This document shows positions 31,581 through 40,526 of a stretch of DNA of 64,000 nucleotides, piece by piece (within the stretch, counting starts at the first letter, position 1; each line of letters opens with the position of its first letter). Source of the stretch: JAISGQ01 sp045604965 (lineage in GTDB: Bacteria > Bacillota > Clostridia > Oscillospirales > Acutalibacteraceae); assembly GCA_045604965.1 (NCBI GenBank), contig JAZUPB010000023.1:1-64000 (forward strand). Direction: 5' to 3'. The position numbers and the translations under genes were made by a program. The notes under the pieces were generated by a model, which searched no databases, had not been told where the DNA came from, and saw only the letters and a program-made list of their open reading frames with translations.

Positions 31581-34342
31581 GACCTATAAAGCTTACGGTT
31601 TCCGCATTCGGACCATATGCAGGAAAACAGGAGATAGAGCTTTCAAAACTGGGAGAAAGCGGACTGTATCTGATTACGGGAGACACAGGAGCGGGAAAGA
31701 CCACAATATTCGACGCAATAACCTATGCGCTTTACGGTGAACCCAGCGGAGAAAACCGTGAGGTGTCTATGCTGCGCTCAAAATACGCCGATGACGACAC
31801 CCCAACAGAAGTGGAGCTGGCGTTTTCCTATGCGGGAAAAGAATATACAGTAAAAAGAAATCCCGAATATCAGCGCAGAAAGAAGAACGGTGAGGGCTTT
31901 ACAAATCAGAGTGCAGGTGTACAGCTGACCTATCCCGACGGAAGAGTTGAAACACAGACAAAGACGGTAAAGAAATGTATAGAGGAGATATTGGGAGTAA
32001 ACAAGGAACAGTTCTGTCAGATAGCGATGATAGCTCAGGGAGACTTTTTAAAGCTCCTGCTTGCGGAGACAAGGGAACGTCAGGAAATATTCCGAGAGAT
32101 TTTTAAAACCAATATATACAGAGCATTTCAAGACAGGATAAAAGCAGAATCCGCATCGGTCAGCAAAGAACGAGAGAATGCAAAAAACAGCGTTTCCCAG
32201 TATATTGATGGAATATTGTGTGATGAAGACAATGTTCTCTTTATGGAAACGGAAAAAGCAAAAAAAGGCGAGATGCTGACAGAGGAAGCTGTGGAGCTTC
32301 TGGGAAAGCTCACGGAAGAGGACAGAAAGCTGATCGAAAAGCTCAAGAGCGAGAGTGCGGAGCTGACAAAAAAATTGGACGACCTCACTGCAATTATCAC
32401 AAAAGCCCAGGAGCAGAAAAAGACTCAATCAGAGCTTGAAAGGGCAATAAAAGAGCAGGAGGAGAAGGCTCCGCTGCTGGAAGAACTGAAAGCAGCGGCA
32501 GAAAAGGAAAAAGCCAGAGAACCGGAGATTGAAAGAATTTCAAGTGAAATATCACGGCTGGAAGCTGAACTGCCAAGCTACGACGAAGCCGAAGAAAAGA
32601 GCAAAACCTTAAAAGCTCTTGAAATTGAGCTTCGGGATGATATTGGCACAAGAGACAAAAAAACAGCGATCCAGAACGAACTGAAGAGTCAGACAGAAGC
32701 TTTGAAAGAAGAGCTCAAGGGTCTCGAAAATGCAGGAGTAGAAAGAACAAGACTGCTGCAGGAAAAAGAAAAGACTGAAAGCCGCAGAGCGGCTGTAATA
32801 GAGCTTAAAGGTGACCTTACGTCTCTCAGAAAGATGTGTGATGATTACCGCAGAGCAAAGGACAGCTATAACAAATCGGCAGAAACGGCAGATTCACTTC
32901 TTCGCACAGCATTGGAAATGCGCAGAGCTTTCAATAATGAGCAGGCAGGCATAATGGCAGAGGTGCTCAGTGAGGGAGAACCCTGCCCTGTATGCGGCTC
33001 AAGAGAACATCCGAGCAAAGCGTCAAAATCCGCAAATTCACCTTCGCAGGCGCAAGTTGAACTTGCGGAAGAAAAGGCTCAGAAAGCGCAGCAGACAGCC
33101 AATGCGGAAAGCGCAAAAGCGGCAGAAATACGAGGAAATGTCACGGTATCCGAGAAGGCGGTAAAAAAGAAGATCGCAGATCTTTTAGGTGAGTGTGAGT
33201 TTGCGGAAGCGGTAAAAAAGACAGAGGAGCTAATAGCTGAGACCGACAGGGAGGCAGCAAAAATAAAAGAACAGATAGATGCCGAAGAGCTTAGGGTCAG
33301 AAAGAAAAAGAGCCTTGATGAAATAATCCCCCAAAAGGAACAGGAGCTTGAGGCACAAACGGAGCAGCTGGCAACTCTGAAGGAGAAAATATCTTCTGTT
33401 GAGGCGAAGATCGCAGAAGTGACCAAGCGCTGCAGAGAGATTGCAGAAAAGCTGAAATTTGAAAACAAGGCGGCAGTGCTCAGGGAGATAAATGCACTTT
33501 CCGAGAGCAGAGCGCAGATAAAAAATGCTGTCCTTGAGGCTGAGAAAAAGTATTCTGACTGCGACAAGGCAGCAGCAGAGCTGAAAGCGAAGATCGGACA
33601 GCTCCATAAACTGATGGAGGGAAATGAGATAATCGAAACAGAAGAAAAGCTTCTGGAAAAGGATGAGCTGACAGGCAGAAGAAATCAAATTGCAGATAAG
33701 ACAGAGCGGGTATCTCACCGCCTTTCCACAAATGAGACCATACGTCAGAATATACTTAAAAAGACCGATGAGCTGACACAGCTCGAAAAAAAATGGATAT
33801 GGATGAATTCGCTTTCCAATACCGCAAACGGAAATATAAGCGGCAAGGAAAAGATAATGCTTGAGACTTATATTCAGATGACCTACTTTGACCGCATAAT
33901 AAGACGTGCAAACGTGCATCTTATGAAAATGTCAGGAGGCAAATACGATCTGAAACGCCGTGAAGCGGCGGAAAACCTCAGAAGTCAAAGCGGACTGGAG
34001 CTTGACGTCACAGACCATTACAACGGCAGTCAGAGAAGCGTAAAATCCCTTTCGGGTGGAGAATCGTTTATTGCCTCACTGTCGCTGGCGTTGGGCCTTT
34101 CCGAAGAAATACAGGCATCTGCAGGCGGAATAAGGCTTGATGCTATGTTTGTTGATGAAGGCTTCGGCTCTCTGGATGAGGAAACTCTCCAGCAGGCTAT
34201 GCGCGCCCTGCACAGCCTTACAGAGGGCAACCGCCTTGTGGGAATAATCTCCCACGTATCTGAGCTGAGACGTGAAATAGACAGGCAGATAATAGTCAGA
34301 AAAGAGAAAACAGGCGGCAGTACAGTGACCATATCTGTGTAA
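31577..34342 (+). CDS. sbcC: Exonuclease SbcCD subunit C (Rad50-like ATPase)
   Basis: 921 residues. The Walker A loop GDTGAGKTTIFDA is near residue 35. Two long coiled coils rich in Glu, Lys and Ala flank a zinc-hook CPVCGSREHPS at about residue 470. The C-terminal half of the ATPase has the signature LSGGESFIASLSLALGLSE and Walker B MFVDEGFGSLDEE. The coiled coils let two SbcC molecules join through the hook, and ATP drives DNA-end processing with SbcD. A methyltransferase gene follows 12 bases later. Confidence 0.96.
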   Translation: MRPIKLTVSAFGPYAGKQEIELSKLGESGLYLITGDTGAGKTTIFDAITYALYGEPSGENREVSMLRSKYADDDTPTEVELAFSYAGKEYTVKRNPEYQRRKKNGEGFTNQSAGVQLTYPDGRVETQTKTVKKCIEEILGVNKEQFCQIAMIAQGDFLKLLLAETRERQEIFREIFKTNIYRAFQDRIKAESASVSKERENAKNSVSQYIDGILCDEDNVLFMETEKAKKGEMLTEEAVELLGKLTEEDRKLIEKLKSESAELTKKLDDLTAIITKAQEQKKTQSELERAIKEQEEKAPLLEELKAAAEKEKAREPEIERISSEISRLEAELPSYDEAEEKSKTLKALEIELRDDIGTRDKKTAIQNELKSQTEALKEELKGLENAGVERTRLLQEKEKTESRRAAVIELKGDLTSLRKMCDDYRRAKDSYNKSAETADSLLRTALEMRRAFNNEQAGIMAEVLSEGEPCPVCGSREHPSKASKSANSPSQAQVELAEEKAQKAQQTANAESAKAAEIRGNVTVSEKAVKKKIADLLGECEFAEAVKKTEELIAETDREAAKIKEQIDAEELRVRKKKSLDEIIPQKEQELEAQTEQLATLKEKISSVEAKIAEVTKRCREIAEKLKFENKAAVLREINALSESRAQIKNAVLEAEKKYSDCDKAAAELKAKIGQLHKLMEGNEIIETEEKLLEKDELTGRRNQIADKTERVSHRLSTNETIRQNILKKTDELTQLEKKWIWMNSLSNTANGNISGKEKIMLETYIQMTYFDRIIRRANVHLMKMSGGKYDLKRREAAENLRSQSGLELDVTDHYNGSQRSVKSLSGGESFIASLSLALGLSEEIQASAGGIRLDAMFVDEGFGSLDEETLQQAMRALHSLTEGNRLVGIISHVSELRREIDRQIIVRKEKTGGSTVTISV

Positions 34343-34354
34343 CAGGAGAAAATT

Positions 34355-35041
34355 ATGTCAGAAAATAAATCGTTGAGCAGTGAATCAAAAATCGGTCTCG
34401 AAGAAATGAGCGAGTTTTTTGCCGCACGGGCAGAGGGCTATGATGAGCATATGCTCACCGAGGTGGAAGGCTGCAGAGAGGGATATGCAAAAATGGCAGA
34501 ACTTGTCCCGGAAATTGCGGAAAAGCTGCTTGATCTCGGATGTGGCACAGGCCTTGAGCTGGATGAAATATTCAAAGCCTGTCCAAAAATAAAGGTCACG
34601 GGAATAGATCTTACTGAGGCAATGCTTTGCAAGCTTCGCAAAAAGCACCCAGATAAAGAAATGGAGTTAATATGCGGCGACTATTTCAAAACCGATTTCG
34701 GAAAGAATAGGTTTGATTGCGCGGTGTCTTTTCAGACAATGCATCATTTCGGCTATGAAAAGAAGCTTGGGCTTTACAGGAGACTGTATGAATCTCTGAA
34801 AGCAGACGGAGTTTATATTGAGTGCGACTATATGGTGGAAAGTCAGGAGGAACAGGACTTTTACTTTTCGGAAAATATTCGCATACGCAGAGAATTCGGA
34901 CTGAGTGAGGACGAATTTTATCACTATGACACACCGTTTACAGTGGACAATCAGATCAGAATGCTTAAAGAGGCAGGCTTTATTGATGTAAGAAAGGTGT
35001 TCAGAGAAGAAAACACAACTATCATTACCGCTAAGAAATAA
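34355..35041 (+). CDS. Class I SAM-dependent methyltransferase
   Basis: 228 residues. Motif I is LLDLGCGTGLELDEI at about 57-71, followed by VTGIDLTEAML (motif II acidic residue) and FDCAVSFQTMHHFGY (motif IV region). No domain indicates the substrate. It resembles small-molecule or cofactor methyltransferases of the Methyltransf_25/UbiE type. Cotranscription with sbcDC is likely from the 12-base gap, but a functional link is not evident. A strong bidirectional terminator follows. Confidence 0.85.
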   Translation: MSENKSLSSESKIGLEEMSEFFAARAEGYDEHMLTEVEGCREGYAKMAELVPEIAEKLLDLGCGTGLELDEIFKACPKIKVTGIDLTEAMLCKLRKKHPDKEMELICGDYFKTDFGKNRFDCAVSFQTMHHFGYEKKLGLYRRLYESLKADGVYIECDYMVESQEEQDFYFSENIRIRREFGLSEDEFYHYDTPFTVDNQIRMLKEAGFIDVRKVFREENTTIITAKK

Positions 35042-35042
35042 A

Positions 35043-35086
35043 GCAAGCACGTATGCGGCGTTATGCCGCATACGTGCTTGCTTATT
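35043..35086 (+). terminator. Bidirectional terminator between convergent genes
   Basis: Perfect long stem: AGCAAGCACGTATGCGGC pairs with GCCGCATACGTGCTTGCT around a GTTAT loop, with T-rich bases on one side and A-rich bases on the other. It separates the methyltransferase gene from the converging 35088-35471 gene. Confidence 0.88.
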
Positions 35087-35087
35087 A

Positions 35088-35471
35088 TTACTGGTTTTTA
35101 CGGTGCCTGCGCTTGTAGTCGGCAAGGCGTTTTTCGTCTTTTATTTCGAGGTCCTTTTCGCCGGAGAGAGATTCGAGATGATGGGTAAACTCGTGCAGTA
35201 TAGTCGCGCGAATAACAGAGCGAAGGGCATTATCGTCTATGTCGGAATACACCTGCATAAATGAGCCGTAGTAGAGGACTATATGTCGGCCCATCATACG
35301 GTTGTGAGTGTATTCACCCATAACATACAAAGGCTGAGCGGGGACGCTGTCAGGGTGATTTTTTGTGCGGTCAACGATGACGATGCCGCCGTTCAGATGC
35401 TGAAAAAATTCCTCCGGCACATCAGCCACAGATTCTTCAGCCAGTTCTTCGAAACGATCAAGGGTTATCAT
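35088..35471 (-). CDS. Small zincin-like metallopeptidase family protein
   Basis: 127 residues from ATG 35471 (GGGAGGTG nine bases upstream); a longer frame exists but has no ribosome-binding site. The motif TILHEFTHHLESL contains HExxH, with a basic C-terminal tail (KRLADYKRRHRKN). This fits the compact Zincin_1 family of predicted cytosolic metalloproteases found across Firmicutes, whose substrate is not known. It overlaps the HAD gene by 14 bases on the same strand. Confidence 0.75.
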   Translation of the reverse strand: MITLDRFEELAEESVADVPEEFFQHLNGGIVIVDRTKNHPDSVPAQPLYVMGEYTHNRMMGRHIVLYYGSFMQVYSDIDDNALRSVIRATILHEFTHHLESLSGEKDLEIKDEKRLADYKRRHRKNQ

Positions 35472-36162
35472 TTTTAGGCACCTCCCTAAAATCCAATTCT
35501 GCAATTTCCTCAATACTTTTGACTATGTAATCAGGTCGGATATTTTCCGTTGAGCTGTATTTGTTCTTTCTGTCCACCAAAACTGCTTTTATACCGATAG
35601 TTTGAGGTCCGAAGACATCGTCTGTAAGAGAGTCACCGATAAAAACGGCGTCTTTTGCCTCATAGCCTTCCATATTCAATATGTATTGGTAAAAATCTTT
35701 ATGGGGCTTATATTTTCTTATTATTTCAGAAGTGTATACAGCACCCATATTAAGACGGTTGCTTTTCAGATTTGAGATCAGCGGCTCAGTGTCTGTTGTA
35801 GAACCGATCACCAAACGGTATTTTTCGCGAAGCTTTTCGACAGCGCTTGCAACCTCCGGAAAAACAATACGACCATACAAGCTGTCGAGCATTATATGAA
35901 CATCTTTTTCAAAAGATCTGTTAATATGATATTGTTCATACAGAACCTTAAGGTCATTGACAAAAATATCCTGTTCGGAGATGAATTTACTATCATTTGC
36001 TTCATCAATATGTTTTCTGTGAAGCTTTTTCCATTGTGCATAAAAATATGCAGCATCAATACCTTTTTCCTGCAGGGACAGTATCTTTTTTGCGGCGTCC
36101 AAAGAACCGCTGCCTGTTGATAGCAGCGTTCCGTAGGCATCAAATATCAGCAGCTTTTTCAT
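35458..36162 (-). CDS. HAD-superfamily hydrolase (YjjG/haloacid dehalogenase type)
   Basis: 234 residues. HAD motif I is IFDAYGTLL (nucleophile Asp), motif II the ST of VIGSTTDTE, motif III the Lys in KYKPHKDFY, and motif IV FIGDSLTDDVFG. The helical cap between motifs I and II places it in subfamily I, with YjjG-type nucleotidases and phosphatases of small metabolites. The substrate cannot be read from sequence. Its start overlaps the stop of the four-helix-bundle gene (ATGA), so the three genes 36536 to 35088 form one operon. Confidence 0.88.
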   Translation of the reverse strand: MKKLLIFDAYGTLLSTGSGSLDAAKKILSLQEKGIDAAYFYAQWKKLHRKHIDEANDSKFISEQDIFVNDLKVLYEQYHINRSFEKDVHIMLDSLYGRIVFPEVASAVEKLREKYRLVIGSTTDTEPLISNLKSNRLNMGAVYTSEIIRKYKPHKDFYQYILNMEGYEAKDAVFIGDSLTDDVFGPQTIGIKAVLVDRKNKYSSTENIRPDYIVKSIEEIAELDFREVPKNDNP

Positions 36163-36536
36163 ATTGAATCTCCCGGTTTTCTGCTTTGCTTCTTTGCCGT
36201 ATTTAGTGTTGCCACCAAAATACGCTTGATTTCAAGACATTCATCAATCAAGGAGTTACCCTCTGTCTCCGTCAGATATTCCGACATAACCAATAAACGC
36301 AACCAGTATTCTGTCTCCGCAGTTTCTTTAAGTGAAATCTGGAGCTTTGCGATAAAATCTGCCTTACTTATTCCGTAAACGGCTTCATTGGCATTTGCAC
36401 CAATGCTGGTGCCGCTGCGAATGATTTGCTTAGAGATAACAGTTTCACACTTCTGTTTTATAAGATATTGATAGAGTTTTACGATTCTTGCCGCAAAATG
36501 GAGGCTTTTATCAAGCAGAACACTATCCCGAGCCAT
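36159..36536 (-). CDS. Four-helix-bundle protein (23S rRNA-IVP family)
   Basis: 125 residues. The sequence SKQIIRSGTSIGANANEA with downstream KLQISLKETAETEYWLRLL is diagnostic of the S23/four-helix-bundle family, first noticed in intervening sequences of 23S rRNA and also scattered in bacterial genomes near repeats. The molecular function is unknown; a pentameric fold is established for relatives. It lies between the tRNA operon and a HAD gene, with nested inverted repeats immediately upstream (36564-36680). Confidence 0.9.
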   Translation of the reverse strand: MARDSVLLDKSLHFAARIVKLYQYLIKQKCETVISKQIIRSGTSIGANANEAVYGISKADFIAKLQISLKETAETEYWLRLLVMSEYLTETEGNSLIDECLEIKRILVATLNTAKKQSRKPGDSI

Positions 36537-36563
36537 AGTATCATCGCTTTCTTCAGATAATAA

Positions 36564-36680
36564 ATAAGAGATAACAGAGAATAGGGAATAGTACAGAAAC
36601 GCCTGCGCATTTACAGCATATCTCTTAACTATTCGTTATTCTCCATTATCTCTTATCTTAGCCCCGAAGGGGCGTTTCTG
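36564..36680. repeat. Nested inverted repeats between tRNA-Lys and four-helix-bundle gene
   Basis: Arms 36564-36592 and 36628-36656 match as inverted repeats at 25 of 29 positions (ATAAGAGATAA... / ...TTATCTCTTAT). A second exact inverted pair, CAGAAACGCC (36594-36603) and GGCGTTTCTG (36671-36680), is interleaved with the first, so the two stems are mutually exclusive. A short GCCCC/GGGGC hairpin (36661-36673) directly follows tRNA-Lys and may end the tRNA transcript. Confidence 0.6.
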
Positions 36681-36681
36681 G

Positions 36682-36754
36682 TGATCCACCGGGGAATCGA
36701 ACCCCGGACACCTTGATTAAAAGTCAAGTGCTCTGCCGGCTGAGCTAGTGGATC
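36682..36754 (-). tRNA. tRNA-Lys (anticodon TTT)
   Basis: Full cloverleaf on the - strand: acceptor GATCCAC/GTGGATC, anticodon stem CTTGA/TCAAG around CTTTTAA, T-arm with GGTTCGATTCC, and encoded CCA (36679-36681). Last gene of the five-tRNA operon. Confidence 0.97.
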
Positions 36755-36762
36755 ATATTTGG

Positions 36763-36834
36763 CTGGGATGGCTGGACTCGAACCAGCGAATGCCAGAGTC
36801 AAAGTCTGGTGCCTTACCGCTTGGCTACACCCCA
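36763..36834 (-). tRNA. tRNA-Gln (anticodon TTG)
   Basis: Acceptor TGGGGTG/CATCCCA, anticodon loop CTTTGAC with TTG, T-arm GGTTCGAGTCC, encoded CCA at 36760-36762. Confidence 0.96.
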
Positions 36835-36897
36835 GTATCCCATAAGTTTATAAAAGAGCGCGGCAATAATGATACCGCGCCAAAGCCTGTAAAGTGG

Positions 36898-36972
36898 GGT
36901 GAGATGTCGGAGTCGAACCGACGACCTCCAGGGCCACAACCTGGCACTCTAACCAACTGAGCTAATCCCACC
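36898..36972 (-). tRNA. tRNA-His (anticodon GTG)
   Basis: Anticodon loop TTGTGGC with GTG. The extra 5' G(-1), opposite discriminator C73, expected for tRNA-His is present at 36972. CCA is encoded at 36895-36897. About 60 bases separate it from tRNA-Gln. Confidence 0.96.
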
Positions 36973-36978
36973 ATATGG

Positions 36979-37052
<74 letters not shown>

Positions 37053-37060
37053 AAAATTGG

Positions 37061-37131
37061 AGCGGATGATGGGAATCGAACCCACACGACCAGCTTGGAA
37101 GGCTGGAGTTCTACCACTAAACTACATCCGC
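37061..37131 (-). tRNA. tRNA-Gly (anticodon TCC)
   Basis: Acceptor GCGGATG/CATCCGC, anticodon stem CCAGC/GCTGG around CTTCCAA, encoded CCA at 37058-37060. First gene of the tRNA operon. Confidence 0.97.
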
Positions 37132-37148
37132 GCAACAAAGCGATATGA

Positions 37149-37177
37149 ATTTTAGCACGCTTTAGGAGATTTGTCAA
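37149..37177 (-). promoter_or_regulatory. Promoter of the tRNA operon
   Basis: On the - strand TTGACA (37172-37177), 17 bases, TAAAAT (37149-37154), starting transcription about 10 bases before tRNA-Gly. Confidence 0.85.
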
Positions 37178-37202
37178 GCGATAAAAGCGTATAAATGGAA
37201 AA

Positions 37203-37850
37203 TTATTTTATCAGAAGGAAATAAACAAAGGAAAAAGAAGAGACTGCCGCTAGAAGAAGTGATGCAATGCATATTGAGACAAGGGCAATGCCTCTGGAAG
37301 CGGAGAGCTTTTCCTCACGAAGAGAGGTAACAGAAAATACTATTCCCGATATTGCGGTGTAAATACCGATTCCGGGGATAATTGAAAAAAGAAAGCCGAG
37401 AACAGTGGAAACAAAGGCATTATCAGAAGAGCAATATTTCTCTGCAGCGTCTGATGCAAGAGAAACAGAGGGGATAAAAGCAAAGACAACGGATATAACA
37501 CCGAAGAGAGCGGCATGTCCTACATAATCTGCGGTTTCTGCCAGAGGAGAAGCCACAAGGGATGCGAGGCACAGAGCGAAAAACAGCCAGGCAGCAAAAT
37601 CAGTATACTGAACCCAGAGCTTTTTGGGTTCATCAGAATCTTTCTTTACAAAGAACGGAACGATAAAGCGGAAAATAACGGTGATGCCGAAAATAACTGC
37701 AAGAACAGGGAAAGCGGCAGACTGCAGCGAATTGAGAGATACACTGCTGTTTGCGCCGAAAGCAAAATTTTTGTAAAGAAGAAAAACAGATACGCACACA
37801 GCGACGGCTGCAGCAGACAAGCCCGAAAACAGGGCGATTTTCTTTTTCAT
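37203..37850 (-). CDS. Multi-pass membrane protein of unknown function
   Basis: 215 residues from ATG 37850 (CGGAGGAATT upstream). Six hydrophobic segments are visible, at roughly 5-27, 45-68, 83-103, 111-130, 148-170 and 185-212, with short loops and one charged loop (KKDSDEPKKLW). It is not recognisably a transporter and has no conserved motif I can name. It lies downstream of the CHAP-domain gene on the same strand with a 92-base gap, and just upstream of the tRNA promoter. Confidence 0.6.
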   Translation of the reverse strand: MKKKIALFSGLSAAAVAVCVSVFLLYKNFAFGANSSVSLNSLQSAAFPVLAVIFGITVIFRFIVPFFVKKDSDEPKKLWVQYTDFAAWLFFALCLASLVASPLAETADYVGHAALFGVISVVFAFIPSVSLASDAAEKYCSSDNAFVSTVLGFLFSIIPGIGIYTAISGIVFSVTSLREEKLSASRGIALVSICIASLLLAAVSSFSFVYFLLIK

Positions 37851-37942
37851 AATCAATTCCTCCGAATTGGATTGGTATGTGTTTATAGATATATTATCAC
37901 ACATATAAGGTACAATCAAAGTCTTTTTGCAGAAAACAAGGT

Positions 37943-39160
37943 TTATCTGATATAGTCATCGGGAGGAGAATCTTTTCGCCCCATAAGACTTGCCAAAATG
38001 ACAATAAATGCAATAGCCAGAACACCCAGCAAGCCATATGCGGCATACTCTATCCATTCAGTTCCGAAGGAAGATGTATAGCCGTTGCCCGGATCATCGC
38101 TGACTGAGGGAATAGTGGAATGTGTTGTCGATGCCTGAGTCGGCTCGGTTGATGCCGAGGTGGGGGCTGATGTGGGGGCAGTGGTCGTAACAGAGGGATC
38201 GGTCTGAACAGGTGCAGTCACAGTATCTGTCGGAACTGTCGTTGAGACTGATGCCTCGTAAGTGCTCCAGGCATCATAGCCTGTTATGGGAGGCAGATCC
38301 TTGACAGAGAGTGAAGCATTTTTTGCTGAGATAAAAACAGAATCAATACCGTTGGGAGCAACAATCTGAAGCCATTGACCGGAGTTATCGGCAGAAAGAA
38401 GCATATATTCTCCGTCATCAAGAGTGCCTGACTTGCTTCCGTTTACAGTGGGACGGAAAGCTGCACCGGGAGAAGATACAAAAACTGTTTCGTAATTGAC
38501 TGAATTTGTGTTTTTGCCGTGATAGTCGGGAGAGCCGATATAGAGAAGCTTGCCGGCTCCGTCCTCGCGCATGCCTGTGGAACGTGAGTATATCTGCTTC
38601 CTTACCGCATTTGAGGTGTTGCCCTCGACTGTGACTATTTCGTTTGCGGTAACACCGACAATTATACCGACATGATCTTCAATGCCGTCGCCGCCGCTCA
38701 TATCGAAAAATGCAATATCGCCTACCCGTATGTTGCCGCACTGTGAAAGGGGACGGCTTTCAAAGGATTGAAGCGAGATTTTAGCCCACTCGGTTTTACG
38801 GATAATGCTTTCGTTGACGCCGACCTGACGGGCACACCACCATACAAAGGCGGCACACCAGGAATCACCGGGTAGACCAAAATTATACCCGTATTCAGTA
38901 AAATTTGCCTTTCCTGAGGAAGAACCGCTGAGATCTCCTGCGGACTTTCCTTCGTGGTAACCAACTTGAGAAAGAGCAACAGATACAATATCCGTTCTGT
39001 AATCACCTGTAAGATTTACCGCCAAAAGATCGGAGTAAAATTCGCTTGCACGGTAACTGTCAGAATGTTCAAAAACGGAGGCCAGTGCATCTGCGCGTAT
39101 CTGAGCGGCAGAAAGAAAAAGAATGCACAGCGCCAGCAATGAAGCGGTAATTCTTTTCAT
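37943..39160 (-). CDS. Surface-anchored CHAP-domain peptidoglycan hydrolase
   Basis: 405 residues from ATG 39160 (CGGAGGT seven bases upstream); GTG 39163 is adjacent but less well placed. A signal peptide covers about the first 25 residues. The CHAP domain follows, with GDSWCAAFVWWCARQVG (nucleophile Cys) and GDGIEDHVGIIVG (catalytic His). An SH3-like region lies at about 215-275, then a Thr/Ser/Pro linker (about 285-365), a membrane helix (about 370-392) and a basic tail. It probably cleaves wall peptides or amides at the cell surface. The linker resembles those of Ruminococcus surface proteins. Confidence 0.87.
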   Translation of the reverse strand: MKRITASLLALCILFLSAAQIRADALASVFEHSDSYRASEFYSDLLAVNLTGDYRTDIVSVALSQVGYHEGKSAGDLSGSSSGKANFTEYGYNFGLPGDSWCAAFVWWCARQVGVNESIIRKTEWAKISLQSFESRPLSQCGNIRVGDIAFFDMSGGDGIEDHVGIIVGVTANEIVTVEGNTSNAVRKQIYSRSTGMREDGAGKLLYIGSPDYHGKNTNSVNYETVFVSSPGAAFRPTVNGSKSGTLDDGEYMLLSADNSGQWLQIVAPNGIDSVFISAKNASLSVKDLPPITGYDAWSTYEASVSTTVPTDTVTAPVQTDPSVTTTAPTSAPTSASTEPTQASTTHSTIPSVSDDPGNGYTSSFGTEWIEYAAYGLLGVLAIAFIVILASLMGRKDSPPDDYIR

Positions 39161-39183
39161 CACAAAACCTCCGTTTAAAATTT

Positions 39184-40440
39184 TTACTGTGTGTCGGAAG
39201 AGGAGACGTCGGAAGCGGAAATATCCGTTGACGATGTTTCTGTGGTATCGTCATCTTCACTTAGATCAAGATTATTGATAGAATCAAAAAAGAAGTTGTT
39301 CTTCTTTGCATAGGACTCCCATCTTCCGCCGACCTCTCCGAAGAAAGTAAGAACCTTTGAGCAGTTCATAAATGCATTTTTGCCTACAGATTCCATAGTT
39401 TCGGGGATAGAGACGATCATAAGGGAGGTGCAGCTTCTGAAGCACATCTCGCCTATGCTTGTGACAGACTGAGGAACGATAAGAGTTTTAAGATCGGAGC
39501 AGCCGTAAAATGCACAGCTTTCAAGAGTTTCTATACCTTCATTGAGCTTGAGATCGGTAATGGAAACGCAGTCTGTAAATGCCCACTGTCCGATTGTTTT
39601 AACGGTACCGGGAATCTCGAGATCGGTAAGAGAAATACAGCTGGCAAAAGACCATTCCGCAATTTTTTCAAGTGAAGCAGAGAAACGTACGCTTCTGAGA
39701 TTCTTGTTGCCCGAACACATACCCCAGCCTATTTCCGTAACACTGTCGGGCAGATACAAATCGGTTATGGAGCAGCCTGAGAAGGCGTTCTGACCGATAT
39801 ATGTATAGCTGTCTGGGATTTCAATGGAAGTAACAGGGCTGTCGGTAAAAGCGTTTGCTTCGATTCGTGTACAGGGCTTGCCGTTGTAAGTGGCAGGAAG
39901 AACAACAGTCAGCTCGGTACCTTTGTAGCCGTTGACAGAGCAGTATGTGTTGCCCTCAAAAATATCAAAATCCGCATACTTGACGGAATCGGGCATAGTG
40001 TTCTCGGTGTATTCAGGCTCGTCATTTTTGTTCTCTTTTGGAGGGGTGTGTTCAATAAGCTCTTCGGCAGAGCCTATTTTGAAAAGATCAGCTATGGATG
40101 CACCGCCAACCTTCCAGGAAAGGATATCTTTCGGAACAAAGCCGTTGTCAAAGTGAGCGGTGAAGCCTGCACTGGTAAGAACAAGAACAAAAGCAAGAAA
40201 TGTCAGTAAATAAATATGGAATTTCCGTTCCTTTATCGGCTTTGCAGGACCGGGGAAATCATCATCTTCGTCGAGAATCGGACGAGAGGGCATTTTCAGA
40301 CCGGCATTAACAGAATGTTGATAAGGTGACGATGGCGAAACATCATCGAAATCATCAAACTCACTGTCAGAATCCGAGGTATCGGATAAATCCATATCGT
40401 CAAATTGGTCATCCCGGTATCGTGCATCGCTGTACGGCAT
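39184..40440 (-). CDS. BspA-type leucine-rich repeat membrane protein
   Basis: About 418 residues; ATG 40440 is preferred, with TTG 40446 also possible. A cytoplasmic N-terminus of about 70 residues is very acidic (DDMDLSDTSDSDSEFDD), followed by a single membrane helix (about 70-92) and an extracellular region with at least eight LRR_5 repeats such as VTSIEIPDSYTYIGQNAFSG. The C-terminus is Ser/Asp/Thr-rich (TSSTDISASDVSSSD). BspA-like repeats mediate binding to surfaces or host components in several anaerobes. The gene sits 23 bases upstream of the CHAP gene on the same strand. Confidence 0.87.
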   Translation of the reverse strand: MPYSDARYRDDQFDDMDLSDTSDSDSEFDDFDDVSPSSPYQHSVNAGLKMPSRPILDEDDDFPGPAKPIKERKFHIYLLTFLAFVLVLTSAGFTAHFDNGFVPKDILSWKVGGASIADLFKIGSAEELIEHTPPKENKNDEPEYTENTMPDSVKYADFDIFEGNTYCSVNGYKGTELTVVLPATYNGKPCTRIEANAFTDSPVTSIEIPDSYTYIGQNAFSGCSITDLYLPDSVTEIGWGMCSGNKNLRSVRFSASLEKIAEWSFASCISLTDLEIPGTVKTIGQWAFTDCVSITDLKLNEGIETLESCAFYGCSDLKTLIVPQSVTSIGEMCFRSCTSLMIVSIPETMESVGKNAFMNCSKVLTFFGEVGGRWESYAKKNNFFFDSINNLDLSEDDDTTETSSTDISASDVSSSDTQ

Positions 40441-40477
40441 CGGCAATCAGTCCTTTGCAGAAATTTACATATAATAA

Positions 40478-40505
40478 ATTATATACCCATTTGACATCAA
40501 GTCAA
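40478..40505 (-). promoter_or_regulatory. Promoter for the LRR/CHAP gene pair
   Basis: On the - strand TTGACT (40500-40505), 16 bases, TATAAT (40478-40483), about 38 bases ahead of ATG 40440. Confidence 0.65.
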
Positions 40506-40526
40506 GCAGCATAATGTGAACATATT

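Noticed and set aside
36748..36960. Short frame across the tRNA genes
   Set aside because: It is read from tRNA sequence in the opposite strand and is not coding.
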